In this document: positions 18,422 to 27,314 of the stretch, in pieces
Numbering within the stretch: the stretch's first letter is position 1
Layout: every line of letters starts with the position of its first letter
Assembly: GCF_012223425.1 (NCBI RefSeq)
Contig: NZ_CP038799.1
Coordinates: forward strand, 5,998,249 to 6,062,248
Source: Mycolicibacterium frederiksbergense
Lineage (GTDB): Bacteria; Actinomycetota; Actinomycetes; Mycobacteriales; Mycobacteriaceae
DNA: 64,000 bases
Reading direction: 5' to 3'
Made by a program: the position numbers and the translations under genes
Notes under the pieces: generated by a model
Told to the model about the DNA's origin: nothing
The model's database searches: none
The model's input: only the letters and a program-made list of their open reading frames with translations

Positions 18422-19011
18422 GGCTTGTCGGGGTCGGGGCCCGCGTCGGGATCGAGGTCATCGAGCAGCGTCTTGTGCTGGCGCGCAGCGACGGCACGGC
18501 GGCGCTCCTCTTCGGCGGCCAACTGCACCGCGGTGCGTGACCACACCACCCGCGCCCAGTGGAACGCCAGCAGCAGCACCGCGATCCAGCCGATGACGAG
18601 CCCGATACCGGGGCCCGGCAGGCCCTCGCCGGCGGTCTGGCGGGACCAGACCGCGAGCATGCCCGCCGGGCAGGCCACCGTGGTACCGGCCAGCGCGATC
18701 CAGGCCAGCGTCCAGCGCCGGGTCAGCAGCGCCAGGACGGAGAATCCGATGCTGAAGACCAGCGCCAGCCACACGAACACCCGCGACGGCAGGGACAGCC
18801 CGTCGGCGATCGCGGTCTCGTTGGCGATCAGCACATCGATGCCGCGGGAGGATCCGGTGTGCGGCAGCAGGAACGACACCAGCACCACGAACACCAGGAT
18901 CGCCACCACCAGCGCGCGGGCGCCGGGGTCGATCTCGGAGGCGACCCGGCGTTCGGCGGCCTCGATATCGCCCTTGAACGCGTCGAAGTCCTTCGGGTCC
19001 CGGCCGCTCAC
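18418..19011 (-). CDS. membrane protein Rv2732c-type
   Basis: A 197-residue protein with a short cytoplasmic N terminus ([21 protein letters not shown]), four hydrophobic helices ([72 protein letters not shown]) and a charged tail ([17 protein letters not shown]). It is conserved in mycobacteria directly downstream of miaB. The GTG at 19011 overlaps the miaB stop by 4 bp, indicating coupling. Function unknown. Confidence 0.72.
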   Translation of the reverse strand: MSGRDPKDFDAFKGDIEAAERRVASEIDPGARALVVAILVFVVLVSFLLPHTGSSRGIDVLIANETAIADGLSLPSRVFVWLALVFSIGFSVLALLTRRWTLAWIALAGTTVACPAGMLAVWSRQTAGEGLPGPGIGLVIGWIAVLLLAFHWARVVWSRTAVQLAAEEERRRAVAARQHKTLLDDLDPDAGPDPDKP

Positions 19012-20528
19012 AGCGCACACCCGCCGGTGACGGGGGCGGCCGGCGGTGCGCCGACGCCCGGCATGCCCAGGCCCACACCGGTGACCGGGCGAACACCGGC
19101 GGCATGCGCGTCCCCGGCCCGGGTGCGGCGATGGGCGGACACCACACCGTCGGCGACCAGGAAGTGCGGGGCGGCGCGGGTCACGGTCGTGGTGACGATG
19201 TCACCGGGACGGATCTCGGCGCCCCCGGCGGCGAAGTGCACCAGCCGGCCGTCGCGGGCACGCCCGGACATCCGCGCGGTGGCGGCATCCTTGCGGCCCT
19301 CCCCCGCGGCGACCAGCAGCTCGACCTGCGTGCCGACCTGAGCCTGGTTCTCCTGCAACGAAATCTGCTCCTGTAGGTCGATGAGGCGCTGATAGCGTTC
19401 GCTGACAACCTCTTTGGGCAGCTGGTCGGCGAGCACGGCGGCAGGTGTGCCGGGGCGCTTCGAGTACTGGAAGGTGAAGGCGTTGGCAAAGCGCGATCGC
19501 GCCACCACGTCCAGGGTGTCCTGGAAGTCCTGCTCGGTCTCGCCGGGAAAGCCGACGATGATGTCGGTGGTGATGGCGGCGTGCGGTATCGCGGCACGCA
19601 CCCGGTCGATGATGCCCAGGTAACGCTCGGCGCGGTAGGAGCGCCGCATCGCCTTGAGTACGCGGTCAGAGCCCGACTGCAGCGGCATGTGCAGCGTGGG
19701 ACACACATTGGGTGTTTCGGCCATCGCCTCGATGACATCGTCGGTGAACTCGGCGGGATGCGGTGAGGTGAACCGCACGCGCTCCAGCCCGTCGATGTTC
19801 CCGCACGCCCGCAGCAGGTCGGCGAAGGCGCCGCGCTCGCCGAACGACACCCCGTAGGCGTTCACGTTCTGCCCCAACAAAGTGACCTCGAGCACACCCT
19901 GGTCCACCAGGGTCTGCACCTCGGCCAGCACGTCGCCGGGGCGACGGTCCACCTCTTTACCGCGCAACGAGGGCACGATGCAGAACGTGCAGGTGTTGTT
20001 GCAGCCCACAGATATGGAAACCCAAGCGGCATAGGCAGATTCGCGAGCCGCGGGCAGTGCCGACGGGAACTCCTGCAGCGCCTCGGCGATCTCGACCTGG
20101 GCCACCCGCTGATGGCGCGCCCGCTCCAGCAGCACCGGCAGCGAGCCGATGTTGTGGGTACCGAACACCACATCGACCCAGGGCGCCTTCTTCAGCACGG
20201 CGTCGCGGTCCTTCTGGGCCAGGCAGCCCCCGACGGCGATCTGCATATCGGGCTCGGCGTTCTTGCGCGGCGCCAGATGACTGAGGTTCCCGTACAGCTT
20301 GTTGTCGGCGTTCTCGCGCACCGCGCAGGTGTTGAACACCACGATGTCGGCGTCGGTGCCCTCGACGGCGCGGACGTAGCCGGCGGCCTCCAGCAGCCCG
20401 GACAGCCGCTCGGAGTCGTGCACGTTCATCTGGCAGCCGTAGGTGCGCACCTGGTAGGTGCGCACGGGGGCCGCGGGTCGAGCACCCGCCTCCACAGTCG
20501 AGGCCAACACGGAAGTCACGACGATCAT
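19008..20528 (-). CDS. miaB: tRNA-2-methylthio-N6-dimethylallyladenosine synthase
   Basis: Radical-SAM methylthiotransferase of 506 residues that converts i6A37 to ms2i6A37 in tRNA. The N-terminal UPF0004 domain carries the auxiliary-cluster cysteines (YGCQMN, NTCAVRE, GGCLAQK). The radical-SAM CxxxCxxC is GCNNTCTFC, and a TRAM domain follows ([15 protein letters not shown] to [11 protein letters not shown]). A C-terminal proline/alanine tail extends past TRAM. The true start is uncertain within the first 10 codons (ATG at 20528 or GTG codons just after). It is transcribed divergently from the glutamate importer. Confidence 0.95.
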   Translation of the reverse strand: MIVVTSVLASTVEAGARPAAPVRTYQVRTYGCQMNVHDSERLSGLLEAAGYVRAVEGTDADIVVFNTCAVRENADNKLYGNLSHLAPRKNAEPDMQIAVGGCLAQKDRDAVLKKAPWVDVVFGTHNIGSLPVLLERARHQRVAQVEIAEALQEFPSALPAARESAYAAWVSISVGCNNTCTFCIVPSLRGKEVDRRPGDVLAEVQTLVDQGVLEVTLLGQNVNAYGVSFGERGAFADLLRACGNIDGLERVRFTSPHPAEFTDDVIEAMAETPNVCPTLHMPLQSGSDRVLKAMRRSYRAERYLGIIDRVRAAIPHAAITTDIIVGFPGETEQDFQDTLDVVARSRFANAFTFQYSKRPGTPAAVLADQLPKEVVSERYQRLIDLQEQISLQENQAQVGTQVELLVAAGEGRKDAATARMSGRARDGRLVHFAAGGAEIRPGDIVTTTVTRAAPHFLVADGVVSAHRRTRAGDAHAAGVRPVTGVGLGMPGVGAPPAAPVTGGCAL

Positions 20529-20571
20529 GTTACGGGGGTGTCGATACGCCCCATCCTGAGCATTACCTGGG

Positions 20572-20577
20572 TAGGGT
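20572..20577 (+). promoter_or_regulatory. -10 box of the glutamate importer operon
   Basis: TAGGGT lies 8 nt before the gluA ATG at 20586 in the 57-bp gap to miaB, so the operon should have almost no 5' leader. Confidence 0.45.
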
Positions 20578-20585
20578 TCCCATCC

Positions 20586-21338
20586 ATGACCACCGCGGCT
20601 TCGGTCCCGATGATCTCGCTACAGGGTGTGAACAAGCACTTCGGCGATCTGCACGTGCTCCAGGACATCGACCTCGATGTCCCGCGCGGACAGGTCGTGG
20701 TGGTGCTGGGCCCGTCGGGTTCGGGCAAATCAACGTTGTGCCGCACCATCAATCGGCTCGAGCCGATCGATACCGGCACCATCTCCATCGACGGCGAGGT
20801 GCTGCCCGAGGAGGGCCGCAAGCTCGCCCAGCTGCGCTCGGATGTCGGCATGGTCTTCCAGTCGTTCAATCTGTTCGCACACAAGACAATTGTCGAGAAC
20901 GTGATGCTGGCGCCGGTCAAGGTGCGAAAGCTGGGCAAGGACAAGGCCCGGAGCGAGGCGATGGCCCTGCTCGACCGGGTGGGCATCTCCAACCAGGCCG
21001 ACAAGTACCCGGCACAGCTGTCCGGCGGGCAGCAGCAGCGGGTCGCGATCGCCCGCTCGCTGGCGATGAGCCCCAAGGTGATGCTGTTCGACGAGCCGAC
21101 CAGTGCGCTGGATCCGGAGATGATCAACGAGGTGCTGGCCGTCATGACCTCGCTGGCGTCGGAGGGGATGACCATGGTGGTCGTCACCCACGAGATGGGC
21201 TTCGCGCGCCGCGCGTCACACCGGGTGGTGTTCATGTCCGACGGCGCGATCGTCGAGGACGCCGAACCCGAGGAATTCTTCAACAACCCCAAGTCCGACC
21301 GTGCCAAGGATTTCCTGGGCAAGATTCTCAACCACTGA
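20586..21338 (+). CDS. gluA: glutamate/polar amino-acid ABC importer, ATPase
   Basis: ATPase subunit of 250 residues of a GluABCD-type importer. Walker A is GPSGSGKST, the Q-loop lies in [10 protein letters not shown], the ABC signature is LSGGQQQR, Walker B is [13 protein letters not shown] and the H-loop is VVVTHEMG. It belongs to the GlnQ/polar amino-acid family. The protein starts at MTTAASVPM; the long upstream open frame is antisense to miaB and not real. It is the first gene of a four-gene operon with gluB, gluC and gluD, inserted between miaB and recX relative to M. tuberculosis. Confidence 0.9.
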   Translation: MTTAASVPMISLQGVNKHFGDLHVLQDIDLDVPRGQVVVVLGPSGSGKSTLCRTINRLEPIDTGTISIDGEVLPEEGRKLAQLRSDVGMVFQSFNLFAHKTIVENVMLAPVKVRKLGKDKARSEAMALLDRVGISNQADKYPAQLSGGQQQRVAIARSLAMSPKVMLFDEPTSALDPEMINEVLAVMTSLASEGMTMVVVTHEMGFARRASHRVVFMSDGAIVEDAEPEEFFNNPKSDRAKDFLGKILNH

Positions 21339-21364
21339 TCGTCCACCACCGAAAGGACCATGAC

Positions 21365-22177
21365 ATGCCGTCTCTGCGCTTCCGGGTGGCTGCTGCCGCC
21401 ATTGTGGCCGCAGCGCTGCCGCTGACCCTCGCCGCCTGCGGCGGAGGCGGTGGCGACGAATCCAAGGTCGTCATCGGCACCAAGTTCGACCAGCCCGGTC
21501 TGGGGCTGAAGAACCCGGACGGCACCATGAGCGGGTTCGACGTCGACGTCGCCACCTATGTCGCCGAGCAACTCGGCTACGCCCCCGAGGACATCGAGTG
21601 GAAAGAATCGCCGTCCTCGCAGCGCGAGACGCTGATCCAGAACGGCCAGGTCGATTTCATCGTCGCGACGTATTCGATCACCGACGCCCGTAAGGAGAAG
21701 GTGGACTTCGCCGGGCCGTACCTGATCACCGGGCAGAGCCTGCTGGTACGCGCCGACAACTCCGACATCGTCGGCGCCGAGTCGCTGGAGAACAACAAGA
21801 AGCTGTGCTCGGTCACCGGCTCGACCCCGGCCCAGCGCATCAAGGACAAGTACCCCGGCGTGCAGCTGCAGCAGTACGACACCTACTCGGCCTGTGTCGA
21901 GGCACTCAAGACCGGCGCCATCGACGCGGTGACCACCGACGAGGTGATCCTGGCCGGGTACGCCGCCCAGTCCCCCGGAACCTTCAAGATCGTCGGTGAA
22001 CCGTTCTCCGAGGAGCGTTACGGCATCGGCCTGAAGAAGGACGACACCGAAATGCGCACCAAGATCAACGACGCCATCACCAAGATGGAGGCCGACGGCG
22101 CCTGGAAGGAAGCCTTCGACAAGAACCTCGGGCCCGCAGGCATCACCGCGCCCGAGCCGCCGACCGTCGACAAGTAA
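21365..22177 (+). CDS. gluB: glutamate ABC importer, substrate-binding lipoprotein
   Basis: A 270-residue SBP_bac_3 family binding protein. The signal peptide ends in the lipobox LTLAAC, so it should be anchored outside the membrane. The two-lobed domain shows GFDVDVATYVAEQLGY and FIVATYSITDARKEKVDFAGPY, the typical amino-acid contact region. The C-terminal EPPTVDK is short. Start: ATG at 21365 with AAAGGA upstream. It delivers glutamate, or a related polar amino acid, to GluC/GluD. Confidence 0.9.
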   Translation: MPSLRFRVAAAAIVAAALPLTLAACGGGGGDESKVVIGTKFDQPGLGLKNPDGTMSGFDVDVATYVAEQLGYAPEDIEWKESPSSQRETLIQNGQVDFIVATYSITDARKEKVDFAGPYLITGQSLLVRADNSDIVGAESLENNKKLCSVTGSTPAQRIKDKYPGVQLQQYDTYSACVEALKTGAIDAVTTDEVILAGYAAQSPGTFKIVGEPFSEERYGIGLKKDDTEMRTKINDAITKMEADGAWKEAFDKNLGPAGITAPEPPTVDK

Positions 22178-22189
22178 CCGCGCAGGCAC

Positions 22190-22870
22190 GTGGAGATCTT
22201 CACCGAGTACCAGGACCGGATCTATGCCGCGTTCTGGATCACCATCCAGCTGACGGTGCTCTCCGGCGTCGGTGCGCTGGTGCTGGGCACCGCACTGGCG
22301 GCGATGCGACTGTCGCCGATACCGGTGATGCGGGGGTTGGGCACCACGTATGTGAACGTGGTGCGCAACACCCCGCTGACCCTGATCCTGGTGTTCTGCT
22401 CGCTGGGTCTCGCCAACACGTTGCACATCACGCTGACGGACCCGGACTCGCCGACCTCGATCGTGGACAGCAACTTCCGGCTGGCCGTGCTCGGATTGAC
22501 GGTCTATACCGCGGCTTTCGTGTGTGAGGCCATCCGGTCCGGCATCAACACCGTGCCGCTGGGTCAGGCCGAGGCCGCCCGGTCCCTGGGCCTGACCTTC
22601 TCCCAGAACCTGCGGATCATCATGCTGCCGCAGGCCTTTCGTGCGGTGATCATCCCGCTCGGTTCGGTGCTGATCGCCCTGACCAAGAACACCACCATCG
22701 CCTCGGCGATCGGGGTGGCCGAGGCGGCGCTGTTGATGAAGGAGATGGTGGAGAACACCTCGGCACTGCTGCTCGTCGGCGGGATCTTCGCGATCGGTTT
22801 CGTCATCCTGACGTTGCCGACCGGGTTGCTGTTCGGCTGGCTCGGCAAACGACTGGCGGTGCTGCGGTGA
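22190..22870 (+). CDS. gluC: glutamate ABC importer, permease
   Basis: A 226-residue His/Glu/Gln/Arg/opine-type permease with about five helices. The N-terminal family motif is ITIQLTVLSGVGALVLGTALA, and the EAA loop (EAARSLGLTFSQNLRIIMLPQA) contacts GluA. It starts with GTG at 22190, 12 bases after gluB, and its stop overlaps the gluD GTG by 4 bp. Confidence 0.88.
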   Translation: MEIFTEYQDRIYAAFWITIQLTVLSGVGALVLGTALAAMRLSPIPVMRGLGTTYVNVVRNTPLTLILVFCSLGLANTLHITLTDPDSPTSIVDSNFRLAVLGLTVYTAAFVCEAIRSGINTVPLGQAEAARSLGLTFSQNLRIIMLPQAFRAVIIPLGSVLIALTKNTTIASAIGVAEAALLMKEMVENTSALLLVGGIFAIGFVILTLPTGLLFGWLGKRLAVLR

Positions 22871-23736
22871 GCGGCGCCACAGTTCTCTTCGATGCACCGG
22901 GTCCGCGCGCCCGGGTCCGGCACCGGATGCTGGCCGGCCTGACGGTTGTCGCCTTCGCATTGATCTTCGGCTGGGTGATCTGGAAGTTCGCCGCCGCCGA
23001 ACAGTTCACCGCCGCCAAGTGGGAGCCCTTCCTCACCCCGGACCTGTGGACGACGTATGTGCTGCCCGGCGTCAAGGGCACCCTGACCGCGGCGGCGGTG
23101 TCCATCGTGCTGGCGCTGGTGCTCGGGTGCCTGCTCGGAGTGGGCCGGCTGTCACCTATCCCGGTGGTGAGCTGGGCGTGTGCGACGTTCGTGGAGTTCT
23201 TCCGGGCCGTGCCGGTGCTCATCATGATGTTGTTCTCCTACGCGTTGTTCGCGCAGTACAACGTCTTTCCCTCGGAGTACCTGGCGCTGGCCGGGGTGAT
23301 CACCGGCCTGACCCTGTACAACTCGGCGGTGATCGCCGAGATCGTGCGCAGCGGCGTGCACTCACTGCCGCGGGGACAGGCCGAGGCCGCCTCCGCGCTG
23401 GGCATGACGTGGAGCCAGACCATGGGCTCGATCCAGTTGCCGCAGGCCATCACCTCGATGCTGCCGGTGCTGGTGTCGCAGATGGTGGTGGTGCTCAAGG
23501 ACACCGCGATCGGCTACCAGATCACGTTCGTGGAAATGGTGCGCCAGGGCCAGAGCATCGGCTCGTCGTACGGCAACTACATCCCCGCCCTCATCGTGAT
23601 CGCGGCCCTGATGATCGGGCTGAACTTTGCCCTGTCGTCCTTGGCCACCCGCCTCGAGGCCCGGCTGCGCCGGTCCAAGAAGGGACCCGCGCCGCTGGCC
23701 GCCCGGGCGAACGTTCAGGACGCGCCCGGCGTCTGA
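22867..23736 (+). CDS. gluD: glutamate ABC importer, permease
   Basis: A 289-residue second permease subunit with the same layout as GluC and an added N-terminal helix (MLAGLTVVAFALIFGWVIWKF). The EAA loop is EAASALGMTWSQTMGSIQLPQA. The C-terminal basic tail (RLRRSKKGPAPLAARANV) is cytoplasmic. The 3' end overlaps the stop of a convergent transporter remnant by about 22 bp. Confidence 0.88.
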   Translation: MSGATVLFDAPGPRARVRHRMLAGLTVVAFALIFGWVIWKFAAAEQFTAAKWEPFLTPDLWTTYVLPGVKGTLTAAAVSIVLALVLGCLLGVGRLSPIPVVSWACATFVEFFRAVPVLIMMLFSYALFAQYNVFPSEYLALAGVITGLTLYNSAVIAEIVRSGVHSLPRGQAEAASALGMTWSQTMGSIQLPQAITSMLPVLVSQMVVVLKDTAIGYQITFVEMVRQGQSIGSSYGNYIPALIVIAALMIGLNFALSSLATRLEARLRRSKKGPAPLAARANVQDAPGV

Positions 23737-23930
23737 TTGCCGGCCAGTGCCAGGCCCGCACACGCGATCACCGAGCAACAGACCATCACGATGCCCAGCG
23801 GGCCGGCCGTGCGCTCGCCGGCCAGACTGACCAGCGGCGAGACGGCGGCGGCCAGCAGGAACTGGGTGGCCCCGAGTGCGGCCGAGGCCGAGCCTGCCGC
23901 CTGCGGTGCGGCCGATAGTGCCAGCGCGGT
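23715..23930 (-). pseudogene. C-terminal remnant of an MFS (Bcr/CflA-type) drug transporter
   Basis: On the minus strand, the last 71 codons before the stop at 23715 read as the C-terminal helices of a DHA1-type MFS transporter: ALSAAPQAAGSASAALG, then FLLAAAVSPLVSLAGE, then IVMVCCSVIACAGLALAG. This is the helix 10-12 region of Bcr/CflA proteins. The transporter similarity stops at about 23930; upstream of that the frame is antisense to an SDR fragment. The first 300 or so residues are missing, so the gene is dead. It faces the truncated SDR, and the two probably were once divergent neighbours. Confidence 0.65.
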
Positions 23931-24489
23931 CCAGGCCGACAGTGCCGACGCCGCGGCCGCCGCGGCCGCCGTCGACACCACGGTCGCCGAACTGGGCGGT
24001 CTCGACATCTTGGTCAACAATGCGGGCGTCGCCTCCGGGGCACTCATCGAGGACTTCGCCCTTGAGGAGTTCGACCGGATCGTGAACATCAACGTGCGCG
24101 GCGTATTCGCCGCCAGCAAGGCCGCGGTGCCCCATCTGGGCAAGGGTGGCCGGATCATCAACATCGGCAGCGTGAACGCCGATCGTGTTCCGGTGCCCGC
24201 CTTTTCGGTGTACGCGCTGTCCAAGGCCGCGGTCGCCGGCTTCACCCGCGGCCTGGCCCGTGAACTCGGCCCACGCGGGATCACCGTGAACAATGTTCAG
24301 CCAGGCCCGATCGCCACGGACATGAACCCCGCCGACGGCCCGCTGGCCGACCAGATGACTCCGCTTTTGGCGGTCGGGCACTACGGTCACACGAGCGACG
24401 TCGCGAGTGCCGTCGCCTTCCTGGCGTCACCGGACGCCGGCTATATCACCGGCATCGCCTTGAACGTCGACGGTGGCTTTCTGATCTGA
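23929..24489 (+). pseudogene. SDR oxidoreductase lacking its N-terminal NAD(P)-binding half
   Basis: From about VQADSAD onwards the plus strand encodes a normal classical SDR: LDILVNNAGV, the catalytic serine in INIGSVNAD, YALSK (Tyr-x3-Lys), the PGPIATDM stretch and the C-terminal YITGIALNVDGGF. The first 60 or so residues, with the TGxxxGxG dinucleotide motif, are absent. Upstream in the same frame is only sequence antisense to the transporter remnant, which happens to stay open to an ATG at 23737. The fused frame (250 codons) would therefore lack a cofactor site and is most likely a pseudogene. Confidence 0.68.
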
Positions 24490-24505
24490 CAGCCACGCTG
24501 ATGAC

Positions 24506-25033
24506 CTAGACGGAACGGCGTTCGCGCTCCTGGGCGAGTTGCGTGCTGACGACATCGAAGGCCATCCCCTGGTGGTATCCGCGCCGGGCCAGCATGCCCA
24601 CCAGCCGCCTGGTGACCTTCACCTCGTCGTCGAGCTTCTCGCGACGCAGCTTGCCGGCCACCAGCTCCTCGGCCCGCACCCGCCAATCCCCCGCGTCCAC
24701 GCTGTCGAGGGTCTCGGCGATGAGCTCGGGATCGACCCCTTTGGTGCGCAGCTCGGCGGCCAACGCGCGCTTGCCTTTTCCGGCATTGGCACGCCGTGCG
24801 CGCACCCATTCCTCGGCGAACGCCGCGTCATCGAGCAACCCGACCTCGACCAGCCGGTCGAGCACCCGGGCACTGACATCGTCGGGATAACCGCGCTTGG
24901 TCAGCCCAGCTTCCAGCTCGGCACGGGTGCGCGCCCGAACGGTGAGCAGGCGAAGGCACACGTCCCGCGCCTGCTCCTCCCGTTTGGGCTCGGCCGGCTG
25001 CTCAGAAGTCGACGGGGGCGGGCAGAATGTCAT
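24506..25033 (-). CDS. recX: RecA modulator RecX
   Basis: A 175-residue three-helix-repeat protein that binds RecA filaments and inhibits strand exchange and ATPase. The repeat landmarks are visible: [39 protein letters not shown] and [16 protein letters not shown]. It starts at ATG 25033, overlapping the end of recA by 32 bp, the standard mycobacterial arrangement, so its level is tied to recA read-through. Confidence 0.93.
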   Translation of the reverse strand: MTFCPPPSTSEQPAEPKREEQARDVCLRLLTVRARTRAELEAGLTKRGYPDDVSARVLDRLVEVGLLDDAAFAEEWVRARRANAGKGKRALAAELRTKGVDPELIAETLDSVDAGDWRVRAEELVAGKLRREKLDDEVKVTRRLVGMLARRGYHQGMAFDVVSTQLAQERERRSV

Positions 25034-26048
25034 CTTCGGCGGTCAGCACGGCGCCGATGCCGAGCTTTTCCTTGATCTTCTTCTCGACCTCGTTGCCCAC
25101 ATCGGGGTTCTCCAGCAGGAACTTGCGGGCGTTCTCCTTGCCCTGGCCGAGCTGCTCGCCCTCGTAGGTGAACCACGAGCCGGACTTGCGGATGAAGCCG
25201 TGCTCGACGCCCATATCGATGAGCGAACCCTCACGGCTGATGCCGTGGCCGTACAGGATGTCGAACTCGGCCTGCTTGAACGGCGGCGACACCTTGTTCT
25301 TGACGACCTTGACGCGGGTTCGGTTACCGACGGCGTCGGTTCCGTCCTTGAGGGTCTCGATACGCCGGACATCCAGACGCACGGAGGCGTAGAACTTCAA
25401 TGCCTTACCGCCCGTGGTGGTTTCGGGTGAACCGAACATCACGCCGATCTTCTCGCGCAACTGGTTGATGAAGATCGCGGTGGTGTTCGAATTGCTCAGC
25501 GCACCGGTCATCTTGCGCAGCGCCTGGCTCATCAGGCGGGCCTGCAGGCCGACGTGGCTGTCACCCATCTCGCCCTCGATCTCGGCGCGCGGCACCAGTG
25601 CGGCCACCGAGTCGATGACGAGCAGGTCGATGGCACCGGACCGCACGAGCATGTCGGCGATCTCGAGGGCCTGCTCACCGGTGTCGGGCTGGCTGACCAG
25701 CAGTGCATCGGTATCCACACCGAGCTTCTTGGCGTAATCCGGATCCAGGGCGTGCTCGGCGTCGATGAACGCCGCGATGCCGCCGGCGGCCTGCGCATTG
25801 GCCACCGCATGCAGGGCGACGGTGGTCTTACCCGAGGATTCCGGGCCGTAGATCTCGACGACGCGGCCGCGCGGCAACCCGCCGATACCGAGCGCGACAT
25901 CGAGGGCGATGGATCCGGTCGGGATGACCGCGATGGGCTGGCGCACCTCGTCGCCGAGCCGCATCACCGAACCCTTGCCGTAATTCTTCTCGATCTGAGC
26001 CATCGCCAGTTCGAGTGCTTTTTCGCGATCAGGAGCCTGTGGCGCCAT
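25002..26048 (-). CDS. recA: recombinase RecA (no intein)
   Basis: A 348-residue RecA with Walker A GPESSGKT, Walker [11 protein letters not shown], loop L2 region [27 protein letters not shown] and the C-terminal DNA-gateway domain. There is no intein; M. tuberculosis RecA carries one, most other mycobacteria do not. ATG at 26048 with GAGAGGTACTCCC upstream. The promoter region contains a PafBC-type motif and a near-consensus SOS box, so both damage pathways should act. Confidence 0.98.
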   Translation of the reverse strand: MAPQAPDREKALELAMAQIEKNYGKGSVMRLGDEVRQPIAVIPTGSIALDVALGIGGLPRGRVVEIYGPESSGKTTVALHAVANAQAAGGIAAFIDAEHALDPDYAKKLGVDTDALLVSQPDTGEQALEIADMLVRSGAIDLLVIDSVAALVPRAEIEGEMGDSHVGLQARLMSQALRKMTGALSNSNTTAIFINQLREKIGVMFGSPETTTGGKALKFYASVRLDVRRIETLKDGTDAVGNRTRVKVVKNKVSPPFKQAEFDILYGHGISREGSLIDMGVEHGFIRKSGSWFTYEGEQLGQGKENARKFLLENPDVGNEVEKKIKEKLGIGAVLTAEDDILPAPVDF

Positions 26049-26104
26049 GGGAGTACCTCTCCGGTAGTCGTGCGGTTGACCGGGGTTCCGGTCGGTTGGC
26101 TGTC

Positions 26105-26127
26105 AGGTTAGGACCAGCCACCGACAA
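26105..26127 (-). promoter_or_regulatory. PafBC-type (RecA-NDp) promoter of recA
   Basis: On the minus strand TTGTCGGTGGCTGGTCCTA (26127-26109) closely matches the mycobacterial RecA-NDp motif read by the PafBC activator. It is followed by a TAACCT -10 element (26110-26105). This is the LexA-independent damage-inducible promoter described for recA in mycobacteria. Confidence 0.65.
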
Positions 26128-26157
26128 GTGATTCTCGGTCGAACGAACACCAGGTTA

Positions 26158-26173
26158 GCGAACAGGTGTTCGA
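26158..26173. promoter_or_regulatory. LexA SOS box
   Basis: GCGAAC AGGT GTTCGA differs at one position from the mycobacterial consensus TCGAAC-N4-GTTCGA. It lies 110 bp upstream of recA and 46 bp upstream of the divergent hydrolase gene, so LexA could repress both directions. Confidence 0.75.
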
Positions 26174-26206
26174 AGGCAAGCGGACACGCCGCGAGACGCG
26201 GACCGG

Positions 26207-26212
26207 TATGGT
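26207..26212 (+). promoter_or_regulatory. -10 box, leaderless start of the alpha/beta hydrolase
   Basis: TATGGT is followed by 6 nt and the GTG start codon at 26219. Confidence 0.5.
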
Positions 26213-26218
26213 CGGCCC

Positions 26219-27103
26219 GTGGCCCAGCGCGAAGATCTCCGAGTGCCCCATGCAGGTGAGCACCTCGCGGTCTACCTGTATCGCCCCGATTCGCCGGACC
26301 CCGACACCGCCTGCATCGTGATGGCCCACGGCTTCGCCGGCACCCGCGATGACGGGCTGCCCGCTTACGCCGACGAGTTCTGCGCAGCCGGGTACACCGT
26401 CGCGCTGTTCGACTACCGGGGATTCGGCGCGTCGACCGGCGAACCGCGCCAGGTCATCGACATCGCCGCCCAACACGCCGATTACCGCGCCGTCGTGCGG
26501 TGGGCCCGCACGCTCGACGGTGTCGACCCCACCCGCATCGCACTGTGGGGGTCGTCGTTCAGCGGCGGTCACGTCCTGGCCGTCGCAGCCGATGACCCGT
26601 CCATCGCGGCGGTCGTCTCCCAGGCTCCGTTCACCGATGCCCTGCCGACGCTGGCCAAGGTACCGCCGACGACATCGGTTCGCATCACCGTGCTGGCGCT
26701 GCGCGATCAGATCCGGGCATGGCGCGGAGCGCCACCGCTGCTGGTGCCGGCAGTCGGCGCACCCGGCACGGTGGCCGCCATGACCGCCCCCGACGCCGAA
26801 CCGGGCCTGGCGGCCATTGTCGGGCCGGATTCACGCTGGCGCAACGAGTTCGCGGCGCGGCTCATGCTGCGGTTCCCGTTCTACCGACCGGTGCGCAAGG
26901 CCGCGCGGCTACGCATGCCGGTCCTGGTGTGCGTCTGCGACGAGGACACCACCGCTCCTCCCGGCTCGACCATTGCCACCGCGAGGCGGGCACCGCTCGG
27001 AGAATTACGGCACTACCCGTACGGCCATTTCGCCATCTACCTCGACCCGCAGGTCAGGGCCGACCAACGCGAGTTCCTCGACCGCGTGCTCGCGCAACCC
27101 TGA
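26219..27103 (+). CDS. alpha/beta-hydrolase
   Basis: A 294-residue alpha/beta-hydrolase of the dienelactone-hydrolase/peptidase S9-like group. The oxyanion region is MAHGFAGTRDDG, the nucleophile elbow is WGSSFSGG, an acid lies in CDEDTTAPP and the histidine in YPYGHFAIYL. It has no signal peptide. It is divergent from recA, with an SOS box between them, so damage induction is possible. The substrate cannot be inferred. Confidence 0.72.
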   Translation: MAQREDLRVPHAGEHLAVYLYRPDSPDPDTACIVMAHGFAGTRDDGLPAYADEFCAAGYTVALFDYRGFGASTGEPRQVIDIAAQHADYRAVVRWARTLDGVDPTRIALWGSSFSGGHVLAVAADDPSIAAVVSQAPFTDALPTLAKVPPTTSVRITVLALRDQIRAWRGAPPLLVPAVGAPGTVAAMTAPDAEPGLAAIVGPDSRWRNEFAARLMLRFPFYRPVRKAARLRMPVLVCVCDEDTTAPPGSTIATARRAPLGELRHYPYGHFAIYLDPQVRADQREFLDRVLAQP

Positions 27104-27107
27104 TCCG

Positions 27108-27302
27108 TCACCACTGGTCGCGCGGAACATCGAAGTCGGCGCACAGCGCCCGCCACACGGTCCGCGGCTCGACACCGGCCTCGATGGCCTGGGCGGCGGT
27201 GCGTCCGCCCAGCGCGCTCAAGACGTGATCGACGAGCACCGAGGCCCCATAGGCACCACCGAACAGACCGGTGACACGTTCGTTGAACTCGGTGATGCGC
27301 AC
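27108..27302 (-). CDS. DUF3046 protein (Rv2738c-type)
   Basis: A 64-residue protein nearly identical in layout to M. tuberculosis Rv2738c (FNERVTGLFGGAYGASVLVDH; VWRALCADFDVPRDQW). This small family is almost always found near recA in actinobacteria. It starts with GTG at 27302, and a TAGGTT -10 hexamer ends 6 nt upstream inside the end of the glycosyltransferase gene, so it can be transcribed without a leader. Its function is unknown. Confidence 0.85.
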   Translation of the reverse strand: MRITEFNERVTGLFGGAYGASVLVDHVLSALGGRTAAQAIEAGVEPRTVWRALCADFDVPRDQW

Positions 27303-27308
27303 GCCGAC

Positions 27309-27314
27309 AACCTA
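27309..27314 (-). promoter_or_regulatory. -10 box, leaderless start of the DUF3046 gene
   Basis: On the minus strand TAGGTT is followed by GTCGGC and the GTG start; it overlaps the stop codon of the upstream glycosyltransferase. Confidence 0.45.

Noticed and set aside
20525-22960. 811-codon open frame on the minus strand
   Set aside because: It runs antisense through gluA, gluB, gluC and the start of gluD, all of which carry clear ABC importer motifs.
23737-24489. Full-length SDR starting at the ATG 23737
   Set aside because: The first 64 codons are antisense to the transporter remnant and lack the TGxxxGxG loop, so this is a chance fusion and is listed as a pseudogene from 23929.
25002-26048. 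Intein inside RecA
   Set aside because: The protein is a continuous 348 residues with all RecA motifs in normal spacing; no insertion is present.
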